A stretch of 44,142 bases of DNA from Chitinophagales bacterium (GCA_017303475.1 JAFLBO010000038.1:1-44142); one strand, 5' to 3'; shown: positions 22,635-35,000, counted from the first letter of the stretch. Program-made: numbers and translations. Notes: generated by a model from the letters alone, not told the origin.

Positions 22635-25580
22635 ATGCCAAGAGATACTTCCATTCAGTCCATTCTTATCATCGGCTCCGGACCCATCGTAATTGGTCAG
22701 GCCTGCGAATTTGATTACTCCGGCTCCCAGGCCTCCCGTTCTCTTCGGGAAGAAGGCATCAAGGTGAGTCTGATTAACTCCAATCCGGCCACCATCATGA
22801 CCGACCCAGTTACGGCCGATCATATATACCTGCGCCCGCTCACCCCGGAAAGTATCGAAAAGATCCTGCAGGAGCACCAGGAGGATCCTAATTTGCCGCC
22901 TATTGATGCCGTTTTGCCCACCATGGGTGGACAAACAGCCCTCAATCTGGCCATAGAATGTGAAAAAATGGGCATTTGGGAACAATACGGCGTTCGTATG
23001 ATCGGCGTTGACACCAAAGCCATTGAAACTACTGAAAACCGGGAGGAGTTCAAGAAACTCGTGGTGAACCTGGGACTTTCTGTGGCGCCATCATACATTG
23101 CCAACTCCTTTCTGGAAGGCAAAGAAGCCGCGCAGAAAATCGGGTTCCCGCTCGTGATTCGTCCATCCTACACGCTAGGGGGCACTGGCGGTGGTTTTTG
23201 TATGAAGGAAGACGATTTCGATGAGGCGCTGAAACGCGGCCTTAGCGCTTCGCCCACCCACGAGGTGTTGGTGGAAAAGGCCGTTTTGGGCTGGAAAGAA
23301 TTTGAGCTGGAACTGTTGCGGGATCACCTGGATAATGTGGTGATCATTTGCACAGTGGAAAATTTAGACCCCATGGGTATCCACACCGGCGACAGTATTA
23401 CGGTGGCGCCGGCCATGACCCTTTCGGATACCTCTTTCCAGGATATGCGAAATCAGGCCATCAAGATCATGCGGGCGCTGGGCAATTTCGCAGGGGGCTG
23501 CAATGTGCAGTTTGCCCAAAATCCTGAAAATGAGCAACTTATTGCCATTGAGGTAAATCCGCGGGTATCGCGTTCCTCTGCCCTGGCCAGTAAGGCAACG
23601 GGTTATCCGATTGCCAAAATTGCAGCTAAACTGGCCATTGGATATTCCCTGGATGAACTGAAAAACCAGATTACCAAAACCACTTCAGCGTATTTTGAAC
23701 CTACGCTGGATTACGTGATTGTGAAAATGCCGCGTTGGAATTTCGATAAGTTCCAGGGCGCTGATCACCGTCTGGGTTTGCAGATGAAATCGGTTGGCGA
23801 GGTAATGTCAATTGGCAGAACCTTCAACGAAGCCCTGCAAAAGGCTTGTCAGAGTCAGGAAAACAACCGCACGGGTTTGGGCGCCGATAAAAAGGAATGG
23901 CTCAAAACCGACGATATTATGGAACGCCTTGAAAAGGTGTCGGACGACCGGATTTACCGGGTGAAAGATGCTCTTCGCCTGGGTATTCCATCCAAAACGG
24001 TACAAAAATTCACGGGTATTGATCCCTGGTTTATAGGCCAGATCAAGAACCTGGTGAAAATGGAAGAGCAGTTGCTGCGGTATAATGTTCCGGAAGATAT
24101 TCCAACCGATTTCTTCATTGAACTGAAGAAAAACGGTTATTCCGACGCGCAAATTGCCTGGCTGTTGCGCATTGAGGAAAAACCGGTAACCCGCGAACGT
24201 AAAAAACGCGGCATTCGTCGGGTGTATAAAATGGTGGATACTTGTGCCGCGGAGTTTGAGAGCAAGACCAATTATTTCTACTCGACTTTTGAGTCAGCCT
24301 CCGGGGAATCTACCGTCGGGGTGACTCAAAGTCACCCCGACGGTTCGCCGGGCGCTGTTATTGACGGGGTGACTCAAAGTCACCCCGTCAATACGCCGGG
24401 CGCCAAAAACGAAAGCATCTCCACCAACCGCAAAAAGATTGTGGTACTTGGCTCCGGGCCTAACCGCATCGGCCAGGGTATTGAGTTCGATTACTGCTGC
24501 GTGCACGGTTTGCTGGCCGCTAAAGAGGTTGGTTATGAGGCTATTATGGTAAACTGTAACCCCGAAACAGTATCTACCGACTTCGATATGGCGGACAAAC
24601 TCTACTTCGAGCCCGTGTTCTGGGAACACCTGGAGGAGATTTTGGAGCATGAAAAGCCGGAAGGTGTGATTGTGCAATTGGGAGGGCAAACGGCATTGAA
24701 ACTGGCTGAAGAACTGCACAAAAACGGCTATAATATCATTGGCACCAGTTACAACGACATGGATATTGCCGAAGACCGCGGACGTTTCTCGGATTTGTTG
24801 AAAGAGCTGGATATTCCGTATCCGAAATATGGTGCAGCACGCGATGTGGATGAAGCATTGGAAATTGCCAAAAACATTCCTTACCCGCTGTTGGTGCGTC
24901 CGAGTTATGTACTGGGTGGACAGCGTATGAAAATTGTAATCAACGACAATGAGCTGGAGCGCCAGGTGCTCACCATATTCAAGCATTTGCCAGACAACCG
25001 GGTGTTGATAGACCAGTTCCTGGAACGTGCCAAAGAGGCCGAGATCGATGCCATTTTTGATGGCGATGAGCTGCACGTTATGGGCATAATGGAGCACATT
25101 GAGCCGGCCGGTATCCACTCCGGCGATTCTTCTGCCGTACTGCCCCATTACAGCCTGGGTCCGATAGTGATCCAGAGTATGGTAGAATATGCGGAAAAAA
25201 TTGCCAGAGCCTTGAATATCAAGGGTTTGATCAATATTCAGTTTGCCATAAAGAATGATGAAGTGTACGTGATTGAAGCTAACCCGAGGGCTTCCCGCAC
25301 TACGCCGTTTATTGCTAAAGCATATGGCGTACCGTACCTCAATATTGCCACCAAAGTAATGTTGGGGACGCACAAACTGAAGGATTTCCAGATCACGCAA
25401 AAGCTGGATGGCTATGCTATTAAGATTCCGGTATTTTCATTTGAGAAGTTCCAGGATGTGGACAAGCGCCTGGGACCGGAAATGAAATCCACCGGCGAAG
25501 CGATTTACTTCATCAAGGATTTGAAGGATCCGTATTTCCGGGAGCTGGAGAGAAACCGGAGTATGTATTTGTACAATTGA
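22635..25580 (+). CDS. carB: carbamoyl-phosphate synthase large subunit, without MGS domain, with in-frame palindrome insert
   Basis: CarB makes carbamoyl phosphate from bicarbonate, ATP and glutamine-derived ammonia for arginine and pyrimidine synthesis, working with CarA (not in this window). The 981 residues contain the first ATP-grasp half (GSGPIVIGQACEFDYSGSQA at the start, RPSYTLGGTGGG), the oligomerisation region, and the second half (GSGPNRIGQGIEFDYCC, RPSYVLGGQRM, EANPRASRTTPF). The protein ends at ELERNRSMYLYN, right after the second synthetase unit, so the C-terminal allosteric MGS-like domain of E. coli CarB is absent; I believe short CarB forms occur in Bacteroidota. Residues about 560-590, between the two halves, are encoded by two tandem palindromic units. 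The ATG at 22635 gives the standard N-terminus. Confidence 0.95.
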   Translation: MPRDTSIQSILIIGSGPIVIGQACEFDYSGSQASRSLREEGIKVSLINSNPATIMTDPVTADHIYLRPLTPESIEKILQEHQEDPNLPPIDAVLPTMGGQTALNLAIECEKMGIWEQYGVRMIGVDTKAIETTENREEFKKLVVNLGLSVAPSYIANSFLEGKEAAQKIGFPLVIRPSYTLGGTGGGFCMKEDDFDEALKRGLSASPTHEVLVEKAVLGWKEFELELLRDHLDNVVIICTVENLDPMGIHTGDSITVAPAMTLSDTSFQDMRNQAIKIMRALGNFAGGCNVQFAQNPENEQLIAIEVNPRVSRSSALASKATGYPIAKIAAKLAIGYSLDELKNQITKTTSAYFEPTLDYVIVKMPRWNFDKFQGADHRLGLQMKSVGEVMSIGRTFNEALQKACQSQENNRTGLGADKKEWLKTDDIMERLEKVSDDRIYRVKDALRLGIPSKTVQKFTGIDPWFIGQIKNLVKMEEQLLRYNVPEDIPTDFFIELKKNGYSDAQIAWLLRIEEKPVTRERKKRGIRRVYKMVDTCAAEFESKTNYFYSTFESASGESTVGVTQSHPDGSPGAVIDGVTQSHPVNTPGAKNESISTNRKKIVVLGSGPNRIGQGIEFDYCCVHGLLAAKEVGYEAIMVNCNPETVSTDFDMADKLYFEPVFWEHLEEILEHEKPEGVIVQLGGQTALKLAEELHKNGYNIIGTSYNDMDIAEDRGRFSDLLKELDIPYPKYGAARDVDEALEIAKNIPYPLLVRPSYVLGGQRMKIVINDNELERQVLTIFKHLPDNRVLIDQFLERAKEAEIDAIFDGDELHVMGIMEHIEPAGIHSGDSSAVLPHYSLGPIVIQSMVEYAEKIARALNIKGLINIQFAIKNDEVYVIEANPRASRTTPFIAKAYGVPYLNIATKVMLGTHKLKDFQITQKLDGYAIKIPVFSFEKFQDVDKRLGPEMKSTGEAIYFIKDLKDPYFRELERNRSMYLYN
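24312..24403. repeat. two in-frame palindromic 48-bp units inside carB
   Basis: Unit 1 holds a perfect palindrome at 24312-24344 (15-bp arms, loop caa) and unit 2 one at 24361-24391 (14-bp arms, same loop). Each shares ggggtgact-caa-agtcacccc and is followed by cgccgggcgc. The units are 48 bp apart, so the frame is kept; both encode GVTQSHP followed by a short tail to PGA. They lie in the linker between the two synthetase halves. Confidence 0.95.
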
Positions 25581-25599
25581 TTTTGAAAAGAGGGTGTCT

Positions 25600-25710
25600 C
25601 TAAAGTAATTTTCACCACTGAGGCGCAGGGGCACTTAAACTGAGAGTCTCACTCCAAGTGAGACTCTCAGTTTAAGTGCCCCTGCGCCTCAGTGGTGAAA
25701 ATTACTTTAG
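25600..25710. terminator. perfect 54-bp-stem hairpin after carB
   Basis: Arms 25600-25653 and 25657-25710 are exact reverse complements with a 3-nt loop (cca). Within the arm are words such as caccactgaggcgcaggggc and gagagtctcact. It begins 20 bp after the carB stop. It may terminate transcription, but a perfect stem of this length is far beyond a normal intrinsic terminator and no T-run follows. Confidence 0.85.
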
Positions 25711-25758
25711 CCTCCCTCGTTAAATCGGATTTATGGCACAATAGTTGTTAATTACTTA

Positions 25759-25783
25759 ATACCCCTGCAGGGGTATTTTTCCA
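25759..25783 (+). terminator. palindromic terminator-like element
   Basis: A 20-bp perfect palindrome (aatacccctgcaggggtatt) is followed by a short T-run. It is a second candidate terminator for the LamG-carB unit, 49 bp past the long hairpin. Confidence 0.5.
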
Positions 25784-25800
25784 AAAGGTTTTGCCTTGCC

Positions 25801-25832
25801 TTTGACAAACGTCAGAACACCTGATATGTTTG
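25801..25832 (+). promoter_or_regulatory. candidate Bacteroidota promoter for the 3387-aa gene
   Basis: TTTG at 25801-25804 and TATGTTTG at 25825-25832 match the -33 TTTG and -7 TAnnTTTG boxes with a 20-bp spacer. Transcription would start near 25838, leaving a leader of about 240 nt before the ATG at 26080. In the rest of the 25581-26079 gap I see only the two hairpins listed and no convincing gene. Confidence 0.5.
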
Positions 25833-26079
25833 TCGCCGGTTTTAGGACCAGCCCATGTAATCCGATTACACTTCCCGCCTATCGGACGTTCTTTGTCCGC
25901 ACTCTTATGTCGAGTCTGACCAGGCATTGCCACTGGTTCAAGGCAATTATGTTTTTTATCCTGACATTTTCGATGGGTTGCATTATGGATGCAGCCGTCG
26001 TGAATTATATTAACATCCTTTCCTTTTTTAATCTTCCCTTCACCTTTTTCTTCTCACACCGAACAAATTTTGATTTTTT

Positions 26080-29000
26080 ATGAAACCAACCCTACCCGCT
26101 TGTTTGCCACGGCAAATGATGACTCGACTGGTGGTATTAGGGCTTTTGTATTTGGGATTTGCCCAAATGACAAACGCCCAGGTGTTGTTTAATTACACCA
26201 ACCTGACCTCCGGCGTGGGCACACCAGCTGCAAATATGTCGGCCACTGCGCTTTCACGTGGTGTGCCTGAAATTTTGCAGGCATCAGATTGCATGGCCAA
26301 TCAAGGTTTTGGTTCCCACGGCTGGCCAACCACCAATGTATTTAACATGGCTACCTTTAATGCCAATGGCTGGTACGTTGAATTTACCCTGACACCTGAT
26401 CCTGGATATGGACTTAAGGTGACAGGATTTACTTCCCGTTCCCGTCGGGAAAACCAAACCGGTACCGCCGATGACGGGCCAATAGCGATGCGTTATGGCT
26501 ACACAAAAGACGGTATCAATTGGGTTACAGTTAACCCGGGCAATCCATTGTCCAGTAACCTTTGTGCCAGCAGCGGCGTAAATCGGCCGTGGACTGGTTT
26601 TACCGCAGTAAACAGCAGTGCTCCGGTGACTTTCCGGATTTACGGCTTGTCGGGCGGCTCTAACCGTACCGGCGATATGTTTTTGCAGGATATAGTGGTG
26701 AATGGTGAAGTTTGCGCCAGCGCCCCCAGCATTACCCCGGCTCCGGCCAACTTCCTGGTGTGTGCCGGCGAAACCACAGCAAGCTCTTTGTATGTGTTGA
26801 AAGATGCCGACACATATGCGATAAATTTTGATGCGGCTGCAGAGGCCGAGGGTTTTGTGGATGTAACAGAAACGCCTCTGGCTGCAGCTCCTAATGCCAT
26901 TTCCTGGACCATTCCGGCTGGCGCTGATCCGGGCGTGTACAATGCCGTGGTTACGGTAGCCAATGAATGTGGCTTTGAAACAGAATATGATGTGGAGATA
27001 ACGGTAGCTGCTCTGCCTGATGTGTCAGCTTCTTTGAGCGCCAGTTCCATCTGCGTAGGTGGCGACGTTACGCTTACCTTTGATGATGAAGCTAATACTT
27101 TACATTCATTCCATATCTCCTTTGATTTGGTTGATGATAATGGTACCACTCCGATTGAGTTTTTCAATGTGCCGGATGGTGCTTCCCTAAACCTTACGGA
27201 AGGAGTAAACTTCTACGGCGCAATCAGCGGTACTGTTTCCATCACCAATATTATCGTAGTAGACGAAACCACAGAATGTACCTCCGAGCCGTCTGATATC
27301 TCGCTTACCATCATTCCGGAGCCTGATGTAGATGTCACACTGGACGATAGTGCTATCTGCGATGACGGCGAAGTAACCCTGAGTTTCACGGATAACGATG
27401 CTAGTGGGCACCTGTTTACCATAACTGCTGATCTGACTGACGACAGTGGATTAATACCAGGCGCCATCAACTATACCGGTATTCCAAGCGGAGCCACAGA
27501 TACATATACAGAAAGTATTGATTTTGAAGGCTCTTCTACAGGTAATGTTTCGCTCACTAACATTATTGTAAGGGATGAAACTACCGGTTGCTCTACTGAG
27601 CTGGCAAACCTAAGTATCACAGTAAATCCGTATCCTGTAGCCTCGTTTAGCGTGGTTTCTTCACCGCTTTGTCCGGGAGAATTAGTTGAAATCTACTTCA
27701 ACGAATCTGCCTGGCCAGGTGGCACAGAATTTACCGTTGGGGGAGATGCATCTCCTTTGGTATTCGGTCTGGATACCCTCACTTTATACGAAGTGATTAA
27801 CGGTGATCACATAGATCTTACGGAAGGAACCGATTTTACCGGTGATCTTATGGTTTCGCAGATCACGGTAACCGAACCTGTTTCCGGCTGCAGTGCATCA
27901 GCTTCGAATGTTGCGGTTGATGTTCTCCCGGCGCCTTCCTTCGGTTTTAACGCTGCTTCCGAAAACTACGGTCCGGATCAGGGCAGCAATGTTCCCGGTC
28001 AGGATACCGTAGATGTTCATATCTGTGCCGGAAATCACCTGAATCTGATTTCCTATACAGACAATGGTAACATTGGTTATACGGTAACCTACACCACTAC
28101 AGGAAATACCACTTATGATGGTGGCATATTGCCGTTAAGCGGTGGTCCGGACAACGTTTCCCCAGCAAATGCAGCTACCTTCTTCGGACAAATCTACGGT
28201 GGTGCACTGGGCTATGGCCTGAGCAGCGGCACATCAGGTACGATCAACCAGACTTTTACGCCTTACCTTGACAACGATAACAGCGGCACATTCACTGCTG
28301 GCGATTGCGAAGGCGAACCAATCTATCTGATCTACCACATTCATGCTGTCCCAACAGTAACAGTATCACCTGATCCGATTGAATTGTGCGATGGAGAAGA
28401 AGTAACCGTTGCCTTTACCGGAAACTATGGCGCTGGCGCTACCTATACCTGGACAAACGACAATTCCAGCATTGGTATGGCTGTTAGCGGCTCTGGTGAT
28501 GTAACTTTTACCGCTGCCAACACCGGGAATACAACCGTGGTTGCAAACGTGACAGTAACGCCATCAACGAATTATTGCTCAGGAACTCCGGTAAACTTCA
28601 CCATTACTGTTTATCCTAAACCAACAGTTTCTGTAAATGCTTCTGTAGCCGGAGGAACACCACAAACGGTTAACAACTCCAATGCAAACCATATTACCCT
28701 GGATTTTTGCGAAGGAGAATCATTCAGTTTCAGTACGTATTCCGGCACGCCGGGTATGGGATTTGTTGAACAAATTACAGCAGGTACAACCAACGTCAAC
28801 GGCGTTCCGGTGGTGCCACGTCCGGCAACCAATATCTCTCCTGCGGCAGCAGCCGGATTTTTTGGCGGAACATATGGCCCATATACACTCACAAGTGGTA
28901 CTTATGGCTGGTTAGATCAGGTGTTTACACCTTATTTTGATGTTAACAACAACGGTGTTTATGATGCCGGTGTTGATTGCCTCGGTGAACCATTCACCAT

Positions 29001-32000
29001 TACGTACCGGATTTATGCGCCCATTTCGCTCACCGTTACCCGCGATAATGGTGGCAATATTTGCTCCGGCGATGGTGTTCAATACACTTTCAGCACTACT
29101 TCCACGGAAGATGTGACTTTTGATTTGGTGTTTGAAGAAAACGCCAATGCGGGCAACCCGGCAGATCTGGACGACGACAATATTTTCCCGGCGCCAACTA
29201 CGCACACCATCAACGCAGGCACCCCGTATGTGTTTACTGCTACAGTGAACAATGCAATGGGAACCTTTGACCGCGGTCGGGTGCGGGTACGCGCCATCAA
29301 CATTGGTTATGCAGATGCTGATGTTTGCACCACAGCCGATGTAAATGGGCAGAATACACAGGTATATCCGGAGCCTCGTCTGGAGCCGATTTCCGATATT
29401 TTACTTTCCTGCGACGGTAATCAGTTTATCCTGGATGTAGATATGCTGGGTCTGCCTTCCCTCAATGCGGCACAAGCAGGCTATCCTGTTCGTATTGACT
29501 GGGTGGTAAGCGGTGCAGGTGTGAATGAAAATGGCGCTACCGGTTCTGCGGTTATTTACAATGGCGCAGGTGCGGAATTCAACGAACTGCAACAGGTGCT
29601 GAGCCTGGTTGATCCACAACAGGGTGCTCAAACAGTAACCCTGACCATTACGCCACGCGCTTCAGGCCCAACCAACGCCTTCAATGGCGATGATTGTTTT
29701 GGTGATCCGATTTACGTAGATGTGGAAGTGGTGCCTTCCGGTGAGCCGGAAATTGATGGCCCAACTTGCGTTTATGTAGGTTCTACCATTCAACTGACAG
29801 GTACTCCAAATGTACAATCTCCTGCAACGTTTGTTTCCGACTCATGGTCAGACGATGGCAGCAACCATGCAACGGTTGATCAGGATGGTGTGGTAACAGG
29901 CGGCCCGCTGACTGGTCTTACCACCATTTACTACAACGTAACAGACGATGCGGGTTGTGTAACTACGGCTACCTATCAGATCAATGTATTGAATCAGGTG
30001 GTGTTCACCTCTGTATACACAGGAGGCTCAGTGGCTTGTGGCGAAGAGTTTACGGTTTCTGTGCAGGTTTCCAACTTCTGTGATATCAGCACCGCAGATC
30101 ACTACTTCTCCTGGGATCCAAATGAGTTTGAGTTTGTTACCTATACAACTCCGGCTCTGCCAGATGCTATCAGCCAGATTAGCACCTTGAATGTCAATGC
30201 CGGTCAATTGGTGTATACTTTTGGATCTACCAGTCCATCAGGTGGTACCAGCTTGTCAGATGGTACTGTAGTATTCACCTACACCCTTCGTGCAGTAGGA
30301 GCTGCCGGTATTTACAACGTACCAGCTACCAACGATCTGCTGGATGTTTACAACAGTAATTTCTCTTTGGTGCCGGATTTATTGACCGGTATCAGCATCC
30401 AGGTAACCAATATTTCGCTTGACCTCGGTCCGAATCCGGTGATTTGTCCGAGTGAAGATTTTATTTACCTGACGTATACCAATGTTGGTGGCAATCCTGA
30501 TGCATTCATCATTGATTTTGATGCCCAGGCTGAAGCTGCCGGTTTCCCGGATACGCAACAGGGTGTGTTTGATCCAAACGACGGTGAAATCCTGATCCCG
30601 GTTCCTGCCAATATAGGTACTGGTTCTTATCATGGTACGCTCGTATTGAGCAACTCAACGTATGGCTGTGAAAGTGATCCTTACCTGATCACCATGATTG
30701 TGGATCAAACTCCGCCAACAGCCAGCAACCCTGCGCCAACCAACCTTCAGTGTCTGAGCGCTATTCCAGCTCCAAATCCTGCGGTTGTGATTGACGAGGA
30801 CGACGACTGTCCGACCGATCCTGTGGTGGCTTATGTGCCTGGTTTATCTACAGAAACCGGAACAGGTTGTGCCGGTAGTCCAAAAATCATCAACCGGGTT
30901 TACTCAGTGACTGATGGTGCGGGCAATACCATTTATGTAACACACACCATCACGGTTGAAGACAATATTCCGCCAACCATCAGCACCACTGGCCTGGCGC
31001 CATGGTACCCAAGCGGCTTGGCAGCGGTTAATGCAGCTATTGCGCGTGCTAATGCTACCAAAATTGACGGCAACGGATGTACTGCTCCGACAGGCATTAC
31101 GGTTGAATATAACAGCATTGCCAGCGACACCTCCGGTTGCAACGGCGTAATTGTACTGGTAGTAAAAGATGCCTGCGGTAACATAACCCCGGCCGTAAAT
31201 GCTACATACTTTGTCACCATCGACCGCACGCCTCCGGTAGCTACTACCGGTGTGATTGATGAGTGCTATGATGCAGATGAAACACCAACAGGGCCTTATG
31301 GTGATTTTGATTACGCCGTACAGGCTGCCCTCGCTGCTACTTCTGCAACAGATGATTGCGATAATAATCTGACGTTCACTGCAGCAACTTCAGGTACAGA
31401 TTGCAACCTTACAATCACCGTTACAGTAACCGACGACTGTGGCCGCACAGCTACAGCGGTTTATAACACCCGTGTAGACAGCGATGGCCCAACCTTCAAT
31501 ATTCCATTGGCTCAATTGGAGCTGGAAATGGAAGGTGATTGCTTCGATACTGAACAGGAAGCTTTGGACGCCGCGATTGATATTGTAGAACTTCATGTGG
31601 GCGATGACTGCGGACCACTCTCCAGTCTGCAATTTGACGCATTTGCCAATGGTGGCTGCCCGGCAGAAATTATGGTTGTAGTAACCGATTTCTGCGGCAA
31701 TCCATCCACCGTAACATTCACAGGGGTACATATTGATACAGAAGATCCACAGGTGGATCCGGATCCGATTTATGCTACCTGCTTCAAGACACTGCAGGAG
31801 GCATATGATAGTCTGTCAAAAGCAGTGCATCCGTACGACAACTGTAGCACTGAAGAAGAGTTGCTGGCAAGTGTAGTTCCAATTTCTTTCCAGACCAGTC
31901 CGGCAAACAGTGCTTGTAAAGAGTACTACATTGAATTTACCTTTACCGACAATTGTGGAAATTCAGTGGTTTACCCATATGAAACCATCGTGATTGACAA

Positions 32001-35000
32001 CGTAGCGCCAACTGCCCAGCCAATGAGCACCCTGAGCTACACTTGTCTGGATGATGTGGATGCACCGAATACCGGAACTGTAGTAGCTTCTGATAACTGT
32101 GACGTACAGGATATTATTTGGGTGTCTGATGTGTTGCCTACGTCCTGCCCGGGCACTGGTACACGTACATATCGTGTATTCGACTGTGCAGGCAACTCAC
32201 TGGATGTGGTTCAAACCATTTCTGTGAATGACAATATTGCTCCAACATGGACAACAGTTGCTGGTGATTTGAACCGTCAGCCAAGCTGCGACGATCAAAG
32301 CTCCATAGATGATGCCCTGAGCCTTGAGCCTGAAGCAGAAGATAACTGCGGCGAAGTTTCAGTTGTTCTGGAGTCCAGCACACCAACCAATTCCTGCGCA
32401 GGCGGTTATATCCGCACTTGGCGCGCGTACGACGAGTGTGGTAATTCTTCTACAACGGTGTTTACCCAAACCATCGTTATCGTGGATAATGACGCACCTA
32501 CCTGGGTTACAACTCCGTATAACATCAATACCAGTGTTGAATGTAGTGACGAAGACGCATTGGAAGCGGCACTTGATTTGCATCCAGTGGCTGATGATGT
32601 ATGCGGCGCCATTACCTACCATATGGTAGAACGGGAATACACCGAATATCTTGAATGCATAAACGGCAATCTGGGCGAATGGGTAACGGAATGGGTAGCT
32701 GAGGATGCCTGTGGCAACGAAAGCGTTAGCTTCTTCCATTATGTCTACATTTACGACAATACAGCGCCTCAATGGGAGACTGCTCCAAATGCGCTGAATG
32801 GTACCATTTCCTGCTCCGATATTCCAGGATACGATTACCTGAACAGCCTGTTCCCAGTAGCTGAAGACAACTGCGATCAGGATCTGGTGTACGATAAGGT
32901 TACCGGAATATTTGTAGCCGGTGGCGATTGCCCGGGTGAAGGTTCATTTACCAATACCTGGATTGCTTATGACGAATGTGGCAACCAATCTACTGCATAT
33001 ACCCAGGTAATCACGGTGGTAGATAATACGCCTCCAACCTTTAATCCTGGTTGTCAGTTCATGCCGCTTAACCTGTATACTTCGCCAGATGGAGGCCCTG
33101 CCGCAGATTGCCACGCAGGAGTTTCTCTGCAGGTTGGGGATATCCTGGATTATCAGACTACTTGGACTGTAGCTGGAGTTCAAATTCCTTCAATGGGAGG
33201 TTGTATTGGTGATGATTGCAGCCCGATTTCCGGTATAGTAGTTGAGGTGGTTTCTATCCAGGAAACAAACCTTGACAACTTCCAGGATGGCCAGAATGTA
33301 TATGATTGTGTACGCCAGATTACAGTGTCTTTCCAATTGACAGATGCTTGTGGTAATGTGCAACCAACCTTGTTTGTTTGCATTTACAATATCATAGACA
33401 ACACCTCTCCTGAAATCTATTGTCCGGAAGGTGGCGGACCAAGCCTGCCAAACGATTGTTACCCATCAGTAGCAGCAGCAGAGGCAGCAGCGAAGGAAGC
33501 CATAGATCCATGCGACAATTGCACGGATACAGAAGATCTGGTAATAACTGCCAGCACTGTAGGAACCTGCAATGCAGAAGTAACGGTTACAGTGGCAGAC
33601 TGCGCTGGTAACGAGGACTCTTACACCTTCTATACCCGTATTGATGGTGAAGCGCCAATGCTCACAGCCAGCAACATTCAACTGTGTTACAGTTCTGTTG
33701 CCCAGGCTCAGGCAGCTGCTATTGCCGGAACTACAATTACTGATAATTGTGATTCCTATGGAAATCTGGACATCAGCACTGCTGTGAATGGTACTTGTCC
33801 GGCGTCTATTACAGTGACAGCAACTGACCAGTGTGGCAACAGCCGTTCAATCGTATACAACGGCATTTGCATTGGTATGGCAAGTCAGGTAGAAATCACC
33901 GACGAGGCTGATAACCTCAATGTGGATTGTGTGGATTGGCAGTCTGATTTGAGCAATTGGCTGGCTAATCATGGTGGCGCAATTGCACCGGGTAATGATA
34001 TTCAATGGTCATACCTGCCGCTTGATCCTGCTACCATGTTGCAAAACAGCATGGCTAATTGTACTACCCATACTAAATCAGTTGTGGTAACCTTCCGTGC
34101 TACCAATGCATGCGGCAATTTTGATGAATCAACGGCAACCTTCTCTGTTACAGACAATGTACCGCCTACGGCTAATCTGATTGCTAATACCAACCTGACC
34201 TGCAGTGGCGGTATTCCGGCGCCAAACCTCGAACTGGTTACCGGTGAAGCCGATAACTGCGGAGGCTCTGTAACGGTATCCTTGTTTGGTACTTCCGACA
34301 ACATGGCAGCAGGTTGCCCGAACAGTCCGCGGATTGTGATCCACCAGTACATGGTAACCGATGCATACTGCAACACAGCGCTGATTAACCACACCATTAC
34401 AGTGGTGGATAATGTAGCGCCTACGTTCACTGCTCCGGCTAATATTACCATTAACGTAAATGCTGGTTGCAGCTATAACGCTACCACCGCGGTAACAGGC
34501 GATGTGACAGATGAGAGCGACAATTGCACGCCATCTGGTCCAGGTTTGCAGGCTTATTACACTGAGGTAATTAATCCTGGTAACAGCTTCCAGGTTAAAT
34601 ACGTAATTACCCGTACCTGGTTCCTCACAGATGCTTGTGGCAATTCCGCCATTCCTAAAGTTCAAACCATTACGGTATTGGATGTTACGGCGCCAACGAT
34701 TACCGGATGTCCTGCAAATATGATTTTGCCTGGTACAACCATTGAAAATGCTTGTGGCGCATACTTTGGCGCGCAAACAAATCCGGCCTTTAATGATAAC
34801 TGCTCCGGCGCAACAATTGCATACCAATTGAGCGGCGCTACACAGGGCAGTGGCCTGGGTTATTTGCAACCTACAGACGTTTTCCTGGAAGGTGTTACAA
34901 CCGTAACCTACACTGTAACTGATGCTGTTGGAAATACAGCTGTCTGCTCGTTCACAGTTTCAGTAAATTGTCTGACTATCTCTGGTCGCATTATCTGGGA

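Noticed and set aside
24294..25400. Long open frame on the minus strand inside carB (368 codons)
   Set aside because: It lies wholly opposite a conserved carB frame. The product has no recognisable domain, and the openness follows from carB codon use.
25796..26083. 95-codon plus-strand open frame before the 3387-aa gene
   Set aside because: It overlaps the candidate promoter and runs into the next gene's start. Composition is not protein-like and no domain is visible.
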